Assembly (NCBI GenBank): GCA_021813435.1
Contig: JAKAKR010000008.1
Location: 124,001 to 188,000 of the forward strand
Direction of reading: 5' to 3'
DNA: 64,000 nucleotides
Source: Nanobdellota archaeon
GTDB taxonomy: Archaea > Nanobdellota > Nanobdellia > Woesearchaeales > UBA9642
This document shows, one piece after another, positions 18,155 to 26,618 of the stretch. Every line of letters begins with the position of its first letter. Positions within the stretch are counted from its first letter, which is position 1. Below the pieces are notes generated by a model. That model was not told the DNA's origin. It saw only the letters and a list, made by a program, of their open reading frames with translations, and did not search any database. Position numbers and translations under genes: made by a program.

Positions 18155-18541
18155 CTAAAATACTTCTTTCTTGAAGAGTCCGTCAAGTCCCCACTTCTTG
18201 TAGCCTAAGGCCAAGATGACGAGGAATGCGGCAAAAAAGAGTATTGCAGGTTCTCCATGATTTGCAAAGGGGTTCCATCCTGATTTGATGTGGAAGGTGA
18301 ACCATGCGCCAAGCATGATGATTGCGCCGCCGAGCGCTGCAAGTCGCGTAAAGAGTCCAAGGATGATTCCGAGTGCAATGAGCAATTCACAGATACCGAT
18401 AAAGAGCATGAATCCTGTCATTGCCGGGCTGCCGAGCCATCCGAGTTTCATCATTGCGTGAAGCAAATACATGAATCCGACAAGTATCCGGAATATAAAT
18501 ATCAGATAATCTTCCTGTGTTTTGAACCATTTCAATAACAT
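18155..18541 (-). CDS. DoxX family membrane protein
   Basis: The 128-residue protein has four predicted membrane helices. An early RILVGFMYLLHAMMKL segment, then GICELLIALGIILGLFTRLAA, and GWNPFANHGEPAILFFAA complete the DoxX/SURF4-like pattern. The family is linked to quinone-dependent oxidation and to oxidative-stress complexes, though the exact reaction is unsettled. The start at 18541 is supported by AGGTGAT ending 4 bp upstream. It precedes a flavodoxin-type quinone reductase. Confidence 0.88.
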   Translation of the reverse strand: MLLKWFKTQEDYLIFIFRILVGFMYLLHAMMKLGWLGSPAMTGFMLFIGICELLIALGIILGLFTRLAALGGAIIMLGAWFTFHIKSGWNPFANHGEPAILFFAAFLVILALGYKKWGLDGLFKKEVF

Positions 18542-18619
18542 TGTATCACCTCGCAGGTTGTTCGTGTAAGATTTTACGCGCAATATATAAAGTTAACGAT
18601 TGTTAATACACTTTACTCC

Positions 18620-18907
18620 TTATTTTTTCTTCTTTTTTACTGGCTTTATTCTTCGCTCGTATGTATTGGTCGAGTCCATCCATTTCTTCAAACGCTCTTC
18701 CTTCTCATGCTTCAATGTCTCGCGCTGCCGCTCCAATTCGCCTATCTTATAGCGGAGATCGTGGAGATGATCCTCCAATTCAGACGATTTCTTGCTCAAA
18801 TGCTGGATTTCCGTACGTTTCAGATGATTATAAGTCTTACCCAGCAAGAATCCAATAATAAATAGGAGTATTGCAATAACAATGAGTACAATGACAAGTG
18901 CATCCAC
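18620..18907 (-). CDS. Small membrane-anchored coiled-coil protein
   Basis: The 95-residue protein has one N-terminal transmembrane helix (about 4-24), a heptad-rich segment with SKKSSELEDHLHDLRYKI (about 38-75), and a very basic end (KPVKKKKK). No Shine-Dalgarno is obvious. Single-anchor coiled-coil proteins of this sort can be scaffolds; I do not recognise the family. The 74-residue protein at 42828 has the same layout without clear sequence similarity. Confidence 0.6.
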   Translation of the reverse strand: MDALVIVLIVIAILLFIIGFLLGKTYNHLKRTEIQHLSKKSSELEDHLHDLRYKIGELERQRETLKHEKEERLKKWMDSTNTYERRIKPVKKKKK

Positions 18908-19033
18908 TATTTCACCGGTGTTTTAATTGGTCGGCGCCTTTAAATAGTTTTTGGGTCAAACCATCACGCGCAGAGCCAGCGTTCGTATATCATCTTATTT
19001 GATAACATTTAAAAACATGCAGAGCAACCGCAA

Positions 19034-19648
19034 ATGATGGATACGCAAGCTGAGGAGAAAGAGATTCCGGACCTGAAATCATTGAAAGTCAAAGAGAGCA
19101 TTCTCGATAATAAGCCCCGCAAGGAAAAAATAAAAGCGATATTTGCAAATGAGCGCGTCATTGCAGACAATAGCGATGAAGCGCGCGAACTCTACAATCA
19201 ATCACGCTACGGGACCATGCTTGACAACGGAAAGCTCCAGCTCTCGCTACTTGAAGCGCTCTATCTTATTGAAAAAAACAAGCTTGATGTACGGGCGAAC
19301 CGGACCAAATTGCTTGATTTCGAGTCATTTCTCAAGAAAGCGACAAAACTTGAACCAAATTTCTGGATCCGTTACTGCGTTTTCAAGGACATGCGTAATC
19401 GCGGATATATCATCAAGACTGCGCTCAAGTTCGGCGCTGATTTTCGCGTCTATGATCGCGGAGTCAAGCCGGGCGAAGACCATGCACGCTGGATCATCTA
19501 TCCTGTCCATGAAGGATCAATTCTTACCTGGTACGAGTTTGCAGCAAAAAACAGGGTCGCGCACTCGACCAAGAAACGCCTCATGATGGGAATTGTTGAT
19601 GATGAAGGCGACGTCACGTATTACGAGATCAAGTGGCTCAAGCCGTGA
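19034..19648 (+). CDS. endA: tRNA-splicing endonuclease EndA
   Basis: The enzyme cuts bulge-helix-bulge motifs in pre-tRNA. The N-terminal domain carries YGTMLDNGKLQLSLLEALYL (about 59-78). The catalytic half has FWIRYCVFKDMRNRGYIIKT (about 110-129) and the catalytic triad Tyr140 (FRVYDRG), His150 (GEDHARW) and Lys180/181 (HSTKK). The 204-residue length fits a single catalytic unit with an N-terminal domain, as in homotetrameric or homodimeric archaeal forms. A substrate, the intron of tRNA-Leu(CAA), is in this window at 62207-62257. The second codon is also ATG, so the start could be 19037. A TATA-like TTTAAAAAC lies about 20-25 bp upstream. Confidence 0.93.
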   Translation: MMDTQAEEKEIPDLKSLKVKESILDNKPRKEKIKAIFANERVIADNSDEARELYNQSRYGTMLDNGKLQLSLLEALYLIEKNKLDVRANRTKLLDFESFLKKATKLEPNFWIRYCVFKDMRNRGYIIKTALKFGADFRVYDRGVKPGEDHARWIIYPVHEGSILTWYEFAAKNRVAHSTKKRLMMGIVDDEGDVTYYEIKWLKP

Positions 19649-19702
19649 ATGAGCGATCGGTAGCGCGCGCTGAGAAGACTCGTCAGCAGTAAATAATTAA
19701 CA

Positions 19703-19794
19703 ACTTTTATAAAGAACCGCTCGTTCTTTTGATAAGAACATTAAGGGACGCGCCCTAAACCAGCCCATTCTTTATGTTACTAACGGAGGAAAAA
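19703..19794 (+). promoter_or_regulatory. TATA box and hairpin leader of the small zinc-ribbon gene
   Basis: CTTTTATAAAG at 19704-19714 is followed by a leader of about 60 nt with two small stem-loops: GTTCTT pairing with AAGAAC (19729-19745 region) and AGGG pairing with CCCT (19743-19757 region). A strong GGAGGA at 19785-19790 precedes the ATG. Confidence 0.45.
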
Positions 19795-19953
19795 ATGCAA
19801 GGATTTAACCGAGGCGGAAATTTTGGTCCACGGGAAATGCACAAAGCAACCTGCACTGAGTGCGGTAATGAATGCGAAGTGCCTTTCAAGCCGACTGAAG
19901 GAAAGCCAGTATTTTGTAGGGATTGCTACGCAAAACGCAAACCACGATATTAA
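19795..19953 (+). CDS. 52-residue zinc-ribbon protein
   Basis: The sequence has a Gly/Arg-rich start (MQGFNRGGNFG), then CTECGNEC, VPFKP, and CRDC before a basic tail, giving two Cys pairs for one zinc ion. Small proteins with CxxCG-x-x-C-x-VPFxP and CRxC are common in DPANN archaea and Patescibacteria, and they resemble a tail found on some cold-shock RNA-binding proteins. It has the best Shine-Dalgarno of the region (GGAGGA, 4 bp before ATG) and its own promoter, so it is probably highly expressed. An RNA-binding role is inferred. Confidence 0.88.
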   Translation: MQGFNRGGNFGPREMHKATCTECGNECEVPFKPTEGKPVFCRDCYAKRKPRY

Positions 19954-19992
19954 TAATAATCAACGAATCACTTCTCGATTATAACTAATATC

Positions 19993-20010
19993 TTATTTTT
20001 TTTATTTTTA
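19993..20010 (+). terminator. T-rich archaeal terminator after the zinc-ribbon gene
   Basis: A long run of T with single A interruptions begins about 40 bp after the stop codon. Archaeal RNA polymerase terminates on such tracts without a hairpin. Confidence 0.5.
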
Positions 20011-20086
20011 CTTTCTTGATGCGTTTTATCATCTATTCTTTCATAAACTATCAACAAATCTTGATCTAACGGTTATGCACTGTTAG

Positions 20087-20728
20087 CTATTGCGTTGGCA
20101 TTGTCCAGAGATATTGCTGATAGTTGTTTGTGGCGAGCAGTTCTTGATAGACTGCAACTCGTGATTCACGCTCCTGCCTTGCGCTTTTCGTGTAGTATTT
20201 CACGCCTGAGAGAAATTTCGGCAGAAGTGCTCCGTACCATAGATTGGTATCAACATTGGCTTCCTGGCGGACGCGCTCTGCTTTTTCCCAGAAGTCTTCC
20301 CTTCCCAGATTGTCGATATCTGAATCGCAGATGATTTCCTCGCCGATGTCTTTTGGAGCAGTCGGCAGTTTTGTTGCCATGATAAGTTGCGTAATCATGT
20401 CAATAGTTTTTGTGCGGTAGCCGAGAGCAGGAAGCGTCTTTTCTGCGACCTTAACGCTTTCTTCTTCATTGTCCTTGCGGCCAATGACATATACTGCATC
20501 GTGGAATAATGCTGCACTCTCCAGCACCAGGGCATCAGTATTCGTAAGCCTTTCGTGCAGTGCATAATGTCGGCATCGTGCCGCAACATCCACATTATGC
20601 GGCATATTATGGTAGGGAAGTGTCGGTGCGATGGCATTTACGATGCGGTATATTCCTCCGCTTGCTATTGCAGTATACATCTGCGTTTCTTGCCCGGATT
20701 CGAGACGGTAATGGTTTTGTGTGTTCAT
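20087..20728 (-). CDS. HD-domain phosphohydrolase
   Basis: The 213-residue protein shows the HD superfamily metal ligands: His44 in YHNMPHNVDVA, His76-Asp77 in ALFHDAVY, and an Asp in ICDSDIDNLGRED (135 or 137). The N-terminal 'YHNxxHxxDV' form is typical of small predicted metal-dependent phosphohydrolases acting on nucleotides. ATG 20728 is preferred over an earlier in-frame start because GGAGG lies 9-13 bp upstream. It is divergent from the Lrp-type regulator at 20862, a possible controller. The substrate is unknown. Confidence 0.82.
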   Translation of the reverse strand: MNTQNHYRLESGQETQMYTAIASGGIYRIVNAIAPTLPYHNMPHNVDVAARCRHYALHERLTNTDALVLESAALFHDAVYVIGRKDNEEESVKVAEKTLPALGYRTKTIDMITQLIMATKLPTAPKDIGEEIICDSDIDNLGREDFWEKAERVRQEANVDTNLWYGALLPKFLSGVKYYTKSARQERESRVAVYQELLATNNYQQYLWTMPTQ

Positions 20729-20861
20729 GGGTATCGCCTCCTGTGCGCAATACGGTGTGTTATTCACTTTAGTGATATGATTTACAAGAATTTAATATGA
20801 TATTATAGAAAATAAGTAAAAAGACGTAAAATTTAAATATAGACTGCGGTATTTATACATT

Positions 20862-21878
20862 ATGCAGGTTTTACCTCCTGAATCAGCAGATTGCTCCCTA
20901 TTCTGGCTGGATATCAAGGACAAGAAGATTCTTGTCGTCCTTCTGGAGGACATGCGCACGCCGTTGTCGCAGATTGCACGGCGTGTAGGGCTTTCGCGGC
21001 AGACTGTGGAATACCGCATCAATAAATTGCAGGAGCATCGCGTCATCGCTGGATCGCGCGCGGTGGTGAATCTCAATGCGCTGGGATATCATACCTATCA
21101 TTTTTTTCTTAATGCAAAGACGCTCGCTGAAGAGCAGGAGATCATTGCGCGCGCAAAACAGTTTGATGCAGTCAATGTGATCATCAGTTATACGGGCCGC
21201 TGGTCACTTGAACTTTCAATCATCGCGCGAACACCAGATGAATTCATCGCATTATCTGAAGCATTATTCAGCGATTTTCCTGTCGATGTCGCAGGACAGA
21301 TGCTCCTGATCCGCACAATCAAGTCAACTGTTCTTCCGCCGGCATTTCTGGGGCAATCATTCCCACTGCCTCGCTCCAAGAAGACTATTGCAGCAGCCGT
21401 TGATGAGAAAGATCTGCACCTTATTGAGATGCTCAGCGATGATGCGACAAAGCCCGTGGCGCTCCTTGCAAAGCAGACGACTCTTTCCACAGATGCAGTC
21501 CTGTATCGTCTCAAGAAACTGTGCCGTTCAGCGCATATCATTGAGTTCAGGCCTATCGTCAATTATGCTGCGCTTGGGCTTTCAATCCACACTCTTCTCC
21601 TGAAGGTTTCCGGAAGCGCTGCTGCAATCCATAAGCTCGAACTCTTTCTTCAGGAATCTGTCGCAACGATCTGGATTGCAAAAGCATTTGGCGACTGGAA
21701 TTATATCATCTTTATTGCTGCAGCAACAATGGATGCGGTGCATGAATTCATTCTCCTTGTGAAATCGCGCTTTTCCGGAATCCTGCGCGAATACGAGGCG
21801 CTCTATGCCTACAAAGAACATAAATACACCTATTACTCGCGTGCAATACGAAAGGATTTTTCTGCAAAAAAATCCTAA
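20862..21878 (+). CDS. Lrp/AsnC-family transcription regulator with duplicated HTH and sensor units
   Basis: The 338-residue protein is about twice the length of a normal Lrp protein. Unit 1 has an AsnC-type HTH (DIKDKKILVVLLEDMRTPLS, QIARRVGLSRQTVEYRINKL), followed by an alpha/beta sensor domain. Unit 2 starts near residue 185 with DEKDLHLIEMLSDDATKPVA and LSTDAVLYRLKKL, again followed by a sensor-like domain (FGDWNYIIFIAA). A single chain could therefore mimic a dimer. ATTTAAATA about 25-33 bp before the ATG suggests a leaderless mRNA. Its divergent neighbour is the HD hydrolase; the effector is unknown. Confidence 0.85.
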   Translation: MQVLPPESADCSLFWLDIKDKKILVVLLEDMRTPLSQIARRVGLSRQTVEYRINKLQEHRVIAGSRAVVNLNALGYHTYHFFLNAKTLAEEQEIIARAKQFDAVNVIISYTGRWSLELSIIARTPDEFIALSEALFSDFPVDVAGQMLLIRTIKSTVLPPAFLGQSFPLPRSKKTIAAAVDEKDLHLIEMLSDDATKPVALLAKQTTLSTDAVLYRLKKLCRSAHIIEFRPIVNYAALGLSIHTLLLKVSGSAAAIHKLELFLQESVATIWIAKAFGDWNYIIFIAAATMDAVHEFILLVKSRFSGILREYEALYAYKEHKYTYYSRAIRKDFSAKKS

Positions 21879-21958
21879 AACTTTTTCTCAAGAAAAAAAA
21901 TTGCCGCTTGTCTATGGTTGATATACCCCGGTACGCGCTTTGCTCACCATGCATACAT

Positions 21959-23116
21959 CTATGAAGTTTTTACTTCATTCTTGAGCGCAGCTGCTTTGTC
22001 GGTCTTCTCCCAAGTGAAGTCCGGGTCGTTTCTGCCAAAGTGTCCGTATGCTGCGGTCTTTTTGTAGATTGGACGCTTGAGTTTGAGTTCGCTGATGATA
22101 TCTGCGGGTTTTATCGGGAAATGCTTTCGGATAAGCTGCGCAATCTTTTCTTCAGGGATTTTTCCTGTCCCGAAAGTATCGACGTAGATGCCCATGGGAT
22201 CTGCAACACCGATGGCATAACTCAGCTGCACTTCGCAGCGGTCTGCGAGTCCTGCAGCAACAATATTTTTTGCAATGTATCTGCATGCGTACGCGCCGCT
22301 ACGGTCGACTTTTGAAGGATCCTTGCCGGAGAATGCGCCTCCGCCGTGCCTGCCCATGCCGCCATACGTGTCAACAATGATCTTGCGGCCAGTGAGTCCG
22401 CTGTCGCCTTCTGGCCCGCCGATGACGAATCGTCCGGTCGCATTGATATGAAATTTAGTGTTTGTGTCAAGATATGATCCGCATACTGGCTTGATGACCT
22501 TCTCGAGAATTTCTTTCTTGAGCGTCTCTTCGCTCTTCTCATCAATATGCTGCTGCGCAATGACTACTGCGGATATCCGCTGCGGTTTTCCTGCGACATA
22601 CTGGACTGTGACCTGGGATTTTCCGTCAGGCCCAAGACCGGTGATGACTCCTTTCTTGCGCGCTTCTGCAAGCTTTGCCGTCAATCGATGCGCAAGAATG
22701 ATGGGAAGTGGCATGAGTTCTGGCGTCTCGTTGCATGCATAGCCGAACATCATCCCCTGATCGCCTGCGCCCTGCTCTTTTGCCTTGCCAGAATCAACCC
22801 CTTGGCTGATGTCCGGACTCTGCGCATGGATTGCGACCCATACACCCGCATCCTCATAATCAATGCCGAATCGTGGATCAGTATATCCTATCTCTTTAAG
22901 TACAGTCCGTGCAACTTTTTGGACATCGACAAATCCCTTGGTTGTGACCTCTCCTGCGACATGGATGCTGCCGGTTGTGGTGAGCGTTTCCACTGCGACC
23001 CGTGAATTCGGGTCCTGTCGCAATAACTCGTCAAGTATTCCGTCGCTGATCTGGTCGCAGATCTTGTCCGGATGTCCTTCAGTAACGCTTTCAGAAGTAA
23101 ATTCATAGGTATTCAT
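21959..23116 (-). CDS. metK: S-adenosylmethionine synthetase, bacterial type
   Basis: The enzyme makes SAM from methionine and ATP. The 385-residue protein carries [20 protein letters not shown] at the N-terminus, [10 protein letters not shown] near 120, and [19 protein letters not shown] followed by the [15 protein letters not shown] loop, all signatures of the bacterial/eukaryotic MAT family. Most archaea use the distant archaeal MAT family instead, so this copy points to a transfer from bacteria shared by some DPANN lineages. GGAGGGG lies 6-12 bp before ATG 23116; the codon just before it is TTG, also usable. SAM users in the window are Trm5, QueA and the radical SAM enzyme. Confidence 0.96.
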   Translation of the reverse strand: MNTYEFTSESVTEGHPDKICDQISDGILDELLRQDPNSRVAVETLTTTGSIHVAGEVTTKGFVDVQKVARTVLKEIGYTDPRFGIDYEDAGVWVAIHAQSPDISQGVDSGKAKEQGAGDQGMMFGYACNETPELMPLPIILAHRLTAKLAEARKKGVITGLGPDGKSQVTVQYVAGKPQRISAVVIAQQHIDEKSEETLKKEILEKVIKPVCGSYLDTNTKFHINATGRFVIGGPEGDSGLTGRKIIVDTYGGMGRHGGGAFSGKDPSKVDRSGAYACRYIAKNIVAAGLADRCEVQLSYAIGVADPMGIYVDTFGTGKIPEEKIAQLIRKHFPIKPADIISELKLKRPIYKKTAAYGHFGRNDPDFTWEKTDKAAALKNEVKTS

Positions 23117-23261
23117 CAAAACCCCTCCGTATTGGTTTTTCTCTGGTTTGGCGTTATTTAAATATTTTGGTTTCTTTTAGATACTGTTCACTGCATGAGA
23201 ACTTGTTTTGATTCCATTTTTAGGTAGTAATATTTAAAAATCAAAGGGCACTTCCCCTGTC

Positions 23262-23969
23262 ATGGGACTGAATTACTTTAGAAACAAACCTATCCCCGAT
23301 GATATTTTCGCATCTTTGGATAACCTTATTGCGGTATTCACGAAAATCCGCGATACAAATCTATTAACAGAACTTACTTTTAGGGATTATTTCCCTAATA
23401 TCCCTTCTGGCATTGCTAAATTTTCTCAGATGCAGAGAACTCATTCGCTTAATGGCTTCTCGTCCAATGAAATCCATCTTTCACTGTTCCGGGCGCAATT
23501 ATACCCTGTACTTTTAACGGCTGCGACAGTCATGGATACTGCGCGAGGAAAAGCAGCGTTTGATGCAATCTATAAAGTGACCGATGACATACCATATTTT
23601 AAGACAAACCGGCTCATGACAGTCAAGAAAACATTTGAGGAACTGCATGGCAATACGCAGGAAAAGCGTGACCCGAAACTGTTAACTTTTGACGTGCTTG
23701 ATCTTGCCTGTTTTATGATTGCCCCGAAGACAGATACTTCTGAACGCGCATTAACTAAAGAATCTGCTAATCCAGAATTGGTGCAGTATCTTTCGCGCTT
23801 GCGCAAGCAAAAAGGCGCTTTGATCGCTGATGCCGTTACGACGCTTGTACATTCCTATTATCCTCATTTTGCTGATGCATTCGGGCCAGGAACATCTTTT
23901 GATTATGTCAAACTCGTGTTTGAACAGCGCAAATTTCCCGCATATGATCTATACTTACAGAGTAAGTAA
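23262..23969 (+). CDS. Uncharacterised protein, 235 aa
   Basis: I do not recognise the family. The protein is mostly helical, soluble and lacks signal or membrane segments. It has no clear catalytic motif; Asp/Glu/Lys residues are scattered. A TATA box (ATATTTAAAA near 23229-23238) lies 24-33 bp before the ATG and no Shine-Dalgarno is present, so the gene is probably expressed from a leaderless mRNA. The last codons overlap the first of two matching palindromes (23952-23968 and 24011-24029). Confidence 0.6.
   Translation: MGLNYFRNKPIPDDIFASLDNLIAVFTKIRDTNLLTELTFRDYFPNIPSGIAKFSQMQRTHSLNGFSSNEIHLSLFRAQLYPVLLTAATVMDTARGKAAFDAIYKVTDDIPYFKTNRLMTVKKTFEELHGNTQEKRDPKLLTFDVLDLACFMIAPKTDTSERALTKESANPELVQYLSRLRKQKGALIADAVTTLVHSYYPHFADAFGPGTSFDYVKLVFEQRKFPAYDLYLQSK
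23952..23968. promoter_or_regulatory. Palindrome TACTTAC-AGA-GTAAGTA (site 1)
   Basis: Seven-bp perfect arms separated by three bases lie across the stop codon of the upstream gene. The same palindrome recurs 60 bp downstream. The pair fits a dimeric repressor binding two sites on nearly the same DNA face. Confidence 0.5.
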
Positions 23970-24010
23970 TACGCTTTAATTTTATATATGATATATTTCT
24001 ATAATCTAAA

Positions 24011-24029
24011 ATACTTACATTGTAAGTAT
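24011..24029. promoter_or_regulatory. Palindrome ATACTTAC-ATT-GTAAGTAT (site 2)
   Basis: Eight-bp perfect arms with a three-base centre, the second of the pair. It is about 60 bp upstream of the TATA box (TTATTTAAAC near 24080) of the gene at 24110. Confidence 0.55.
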
Positions 24030-24109
24030 ACAAATCCCCTTTTGCGTTGAGGAGAGGTGTTCATCCTGATAATAACAAATTATTTAAACATCGGGAAAAG
24101 TAGTTTATC

Positions 24110-25084
24110 ATGCTTCAAAACATCCCGAAAGAAAAAATTCTTGAAGTCGTAAAGCAAGGACCGACTATCCCTAATAAGATCACCAAGGTTGTTGGCGGGG
24201 ACACCATGCTTATCGGGGCGATCCTTTCCACACTCATCAATTCCGGAGAAGTCAAGGTCTCAACACTCAAGATCGGGGGAAGCCCAATCTATTATGTTCC
24301 GACACAGGAGGCACGGCTCGAGGAATTCATACAATACCTCAACGAGAAGGATCGCAGGACATTCAACCTGCTCAAAGAGAAACAAGTGCTGCGTGATGCT
24401 GACCAGGATCCCCTGACACGTGTCTCACTGCGCGCTATCAGGGATTTTGCCAAATCATTTGAGATTGAGCGTTCAGGGACAAAAGAAATCTTCTGGAGAT
24501 TCTACACTATCGCGTTTCCTGAAGCGCAGCAGCTTGCAATAGCAGTGATCCATGCATCCACCCCAGTCATTGAAGGGATGCCAAAGCCTGTAGCAGCAGT
24601 GCAGGCAACGCCACGTGAATCGCCAAACACTCTTGCAAGAGATGCTGTATCTGAAGCAATTTCTGCACCAACACGCATCATGACAGAGAGCAATGTAGAC
24701 CCTGCTACCTTGGTCGATACAGAATCAGATGCTGAGCCAGAAGAAGAACATGCAGCAAAGGAAATCAAACCTGCAAGACAGGATTTTTTTGAAACAATAA
24801 AAGCGCACATCCATAAACTTGGACTTGACATCATCAGCAAGGAAAAGATCAAAAAGACAGAATACACGATTGTCGCAAAAAATCATGACAATAATGAATA
24901 TATCTATTGCGTTGCCAAAGACAAGAAAGCAATCAATGAAGGGGATCTTTCAACTGCGCTCATCTATGCACAGAACAAGAAAATGCCCTGCATGTTCATC
25001 GCTACCGGACATCTGACAAAGAAAGCAGAAGCCATGATGCACAAGGAATTCAGGGAACTGCGACTCGAACATATCCATCAATAA
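24110..25084 (+). CDS. Winged-helix protein with C-terminal nuclease-fold-like domain
   Basis: The 324-residue protein starts with a wHTH-like domain (residues 1-65, ending in the wing KIGGSPIYYVPT). A second helical domain (70-150) follows, then a Pro/Ala/Glu-rich linker (155-220). The C-terminal domain of about 95 residues has strand-helix pattern YIYCVAKDKKAINEGDLSTA and PCMFIATGHLTKKAE, recalling restriction-endonuclease-like folds, but no convincing PD-(D/E)xK catalytic set is seen. It may be a DNA-binding but inactive relative. TTATTTAAAC about 25-30 bp before the ATG suggests leaderless expression. Two upstream palindromes may control it. Confidence 0.6.
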   Translation: MLQNIPKEKILEVVKQGPTIPNKITKVVGGDTMLIGAILSTLINSGEVKVSTLKIGGSPIYYVPTQEARLEEFIQYLNEKDRRTFNLLKEKQVLRDADQDPLTRVSLRAIRDFAKSFEIERSGTKEIFWRFYTIAFPEAQQLAIAVIHASTPVIEGMPKPVAAVQATPRESPNTLARDAVSEAISAPTRIMTESNVDPATLVDTESDAEPEEEHAAKEIKPARQDFFETIKAHIHKLGLDIISKEKIKKTEYTIVAKNHDNNEYIYCVAKDKKAINEGDLSTALIYAQNKKMPCMFIATGHLTKKAEAMMHKEFRELRLEHIHQ

Positions 25085-25126
25085 TTTGCAATCACAATCA
25101 GCAATACATGATGTGAGGTGATACTT

Positions 25127-25204
25127 ATGCCGGCAAAAAAGACTGTCAAGAAAGCAAGCACTGCAAAAAAGACTGCAAAGAAAGGCTGCTGCTGCGGATG
25201 CTAA
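25127..25204 (+). CDS. 25-residue Lys/Ala microprotein ending CCCGC
   Basis: The frame encodes a start MPAKK, alternating Lys/Ala/Thr (two AKKT repeats), and a C-terminal GCCCGC. A good GAGGTGAT Shine-Dalgarno lies 5-12 bp before the ATG, and a long T-tract follows the stop, so it has the structure of an expressed gene. The basic part resembles histone H1 tails; the four cysteines could bind a metal or form disulfides. It is 42 bp after the winged-helix gene and may share its transcript. The function is unknown. Confidence 0.6.
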   Translation: MPAKKTVKKASTAKKTAKKGCCCGC

Positions 25205-25219
25205 AAGACCGATAAGCAC

Positions 25220-25240
25220 TTTTTTTATTTTTCTTTTATC
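25220..25240 (+). terminator. T-rich terminator after the microprotein gene
   Basis: A dense T-tract starts 16 bp after the stop codon, as in archaeal intrinsic terminators. Confidence 0.5.
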
Positions 25241-25309
25241 TTATTTTCATGAAATTATTCAGAAATGATTTCAATAAACTATTTAAACATCCGTCGATTC
25301 TGAACCCTT

Positions 25310-26443
25310 ATGAAAGATGCGATTGTAACACCTTGGGAAGTCAAGGGAAATATCGATTATGATAAAGTCGTAAAACAATTCGGCGTGTCAAAAATAGACC
25401 CTATACTCCTTGAGCGGATACAAAAAATCACTGGTGAATTGCATCCGTTCCTGAGACGCAACATCTTTTTTGCGCATCGCGACCTGCAGTTCATCCTTGA
25501 CCAATACGAGAAAGGCAACAAGTTCTTTCTTTACACCGGAAGAGCGCCCTCAAGCCATACGCACCTCGGGCATATTGTCCCCTGGCTTTTCACCAAATGG
25601 CTCCAGGACAAATTCGACGTCGATCTCTGGTTCCAGTTTCCCGATGAGGAAAAATTCCTCTTCAAACGGGACCTGACTCTTGCAGATACAGAAAAGTATA
25701 CTTATGAGAACATGCTTGACGTCATTGCGCTCGGATTCAACCCGGAAAAGACGCACTTCCTCATTGACACCAAACACGCAGGCATCATGTTTCCTGAAGC
25801 GATAAAGGTTGCAAAACTCATCAATTTCTCGACAGCAAAAGCAGCATTCGGCTTTGACAATGAACAGAATATTGGTGCAATATTTTACACTTCAATGCAG
25901 GCAGTGCCTGCGTTCTTGCCGAGCGTTCTGCAGAAAAAGAATATTCCCTGCCTTATCCCGCACGCAATTGATCAGGACCCGCACTTTCGCGTAAGCCGCG
26001 ATGTCATCCCAAAACTAGGGTATTACAAGCCCGCATCAATCCAGTGCCGATTCCTTCCCGGACTCGGAGGAATGCAGGAAGATGGAAAGATGTCCGGATC
26101 CTCAGGAGATAATGCAACCATCTATACCGTTGATGATCCAAAAACAGTCAAGAACAAAATCAATAAATACGCATTCTCCGGCGGGCAGACGAGTGTCGAG
26201 GAGCATCGCCGCCTCGGCGGAAATCCCGACATTGATGTCGCATACCAGTGGCTCACATTCTTTGAGGAGGATGATGAGAAACTTCGCGAGATCTATCACG
26301 CCTACAAGTCCGGCGCAATGCTCAGCGGCGAAATCAAAAAAATACTTATTGACAAGATCAACACATTCCTTGCAGTGCACCAGCAGCAGCGTGAAAAAGC
26401 GAAAAAGAAACTACCACAATACCTCTATCAACCCTTGTGCTGA
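25310..26443 (+). CDS. trpS: Tryptophan--tRNA ligase, archaeal/eukaryotic type
   Basis: The class I synthetase charges tRNA-Trp. The 377-residue protein carries GRAPSSHTHLGH (HIGH motif as HLGH, 85-88) and KMSGS (260-264). The archaeal TrpRS block INKYAFSGGQTSVEEHRRLG follows, then DIDVAYQWLTFFEEDD. The N-terminal DAIVTPWEV start is typical of the archaeal/eukaryotic branch. TATTTAAAC lies about 25-30 bp before the ATG with no Shine-Dalgarno, so the mRNA is probably leaderless. Confidence 0.96.
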   Translation: MKDAIVTPWEVKGNIDYDKVVKQFGVSKIDPILLERIQKITGELHPFLRRNIFFAHRDLQFILDQYEKGNKFFLYTGRAPSSHTHLGHIVPWLFTKWLQDKFDVDLWFQFPDEEKFLFKRDLTLADTEKYTYENMLDVIALGFNPEKTHFLIDTKHAGIMFPEAIKVAKLINFSTAKAAFGFDNEQNIGAIFYTSMQAVPAFLPSVLQKKNIPCLIPHAIDQDPHFRVSRDVIPKLGYYKPASIQCRFLPGLGGMQEDGKMSGSSGDNATIYTVDDPKTVKNKINKYAFSGGQTSVEEHRRLGGNPDIDVAYQWLTFFEEDDEKLREIYHAYKSGAMLSGEIKKILIDKINTFLAVHQQQREKAKKKLPQYLYQPLC

Positions 26444-26474
26444 TGAGTGTTCGAGCAATGGACGTGGGTAAGTG

Positions 26475-26561
26475 ATGACAATGTTGCATACCTTTATTAT
26501 TGATATCCTCTTTATTCTTGGCGTGATACTGCTCTATTTTTTTCTTTGGGAGACAGTATGA
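26475..26561 (+). CDS. Possible 28-residue single-helix membrane microprotein
   Basis: A short frame begins MTMLHTFIIDILF, continues with a hydrophobic helix and ends FFLWETV. It lies between trpS and fen on the same strand, and AAGTG directly precedes the ATG. An alternative start is the ATG at 26481. Nothing else supports it, so it remains tentative. Confidence 0.3.
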   Translation: MTMLHTFIIDILFILGVILLYFFLWETV

Positions 26562-26618
26562 TTGCAGCATAGTCCTCTTAATCAATACCTTTAAAAGAAT
26601 ATTCTGCTTCCAGCCAGT

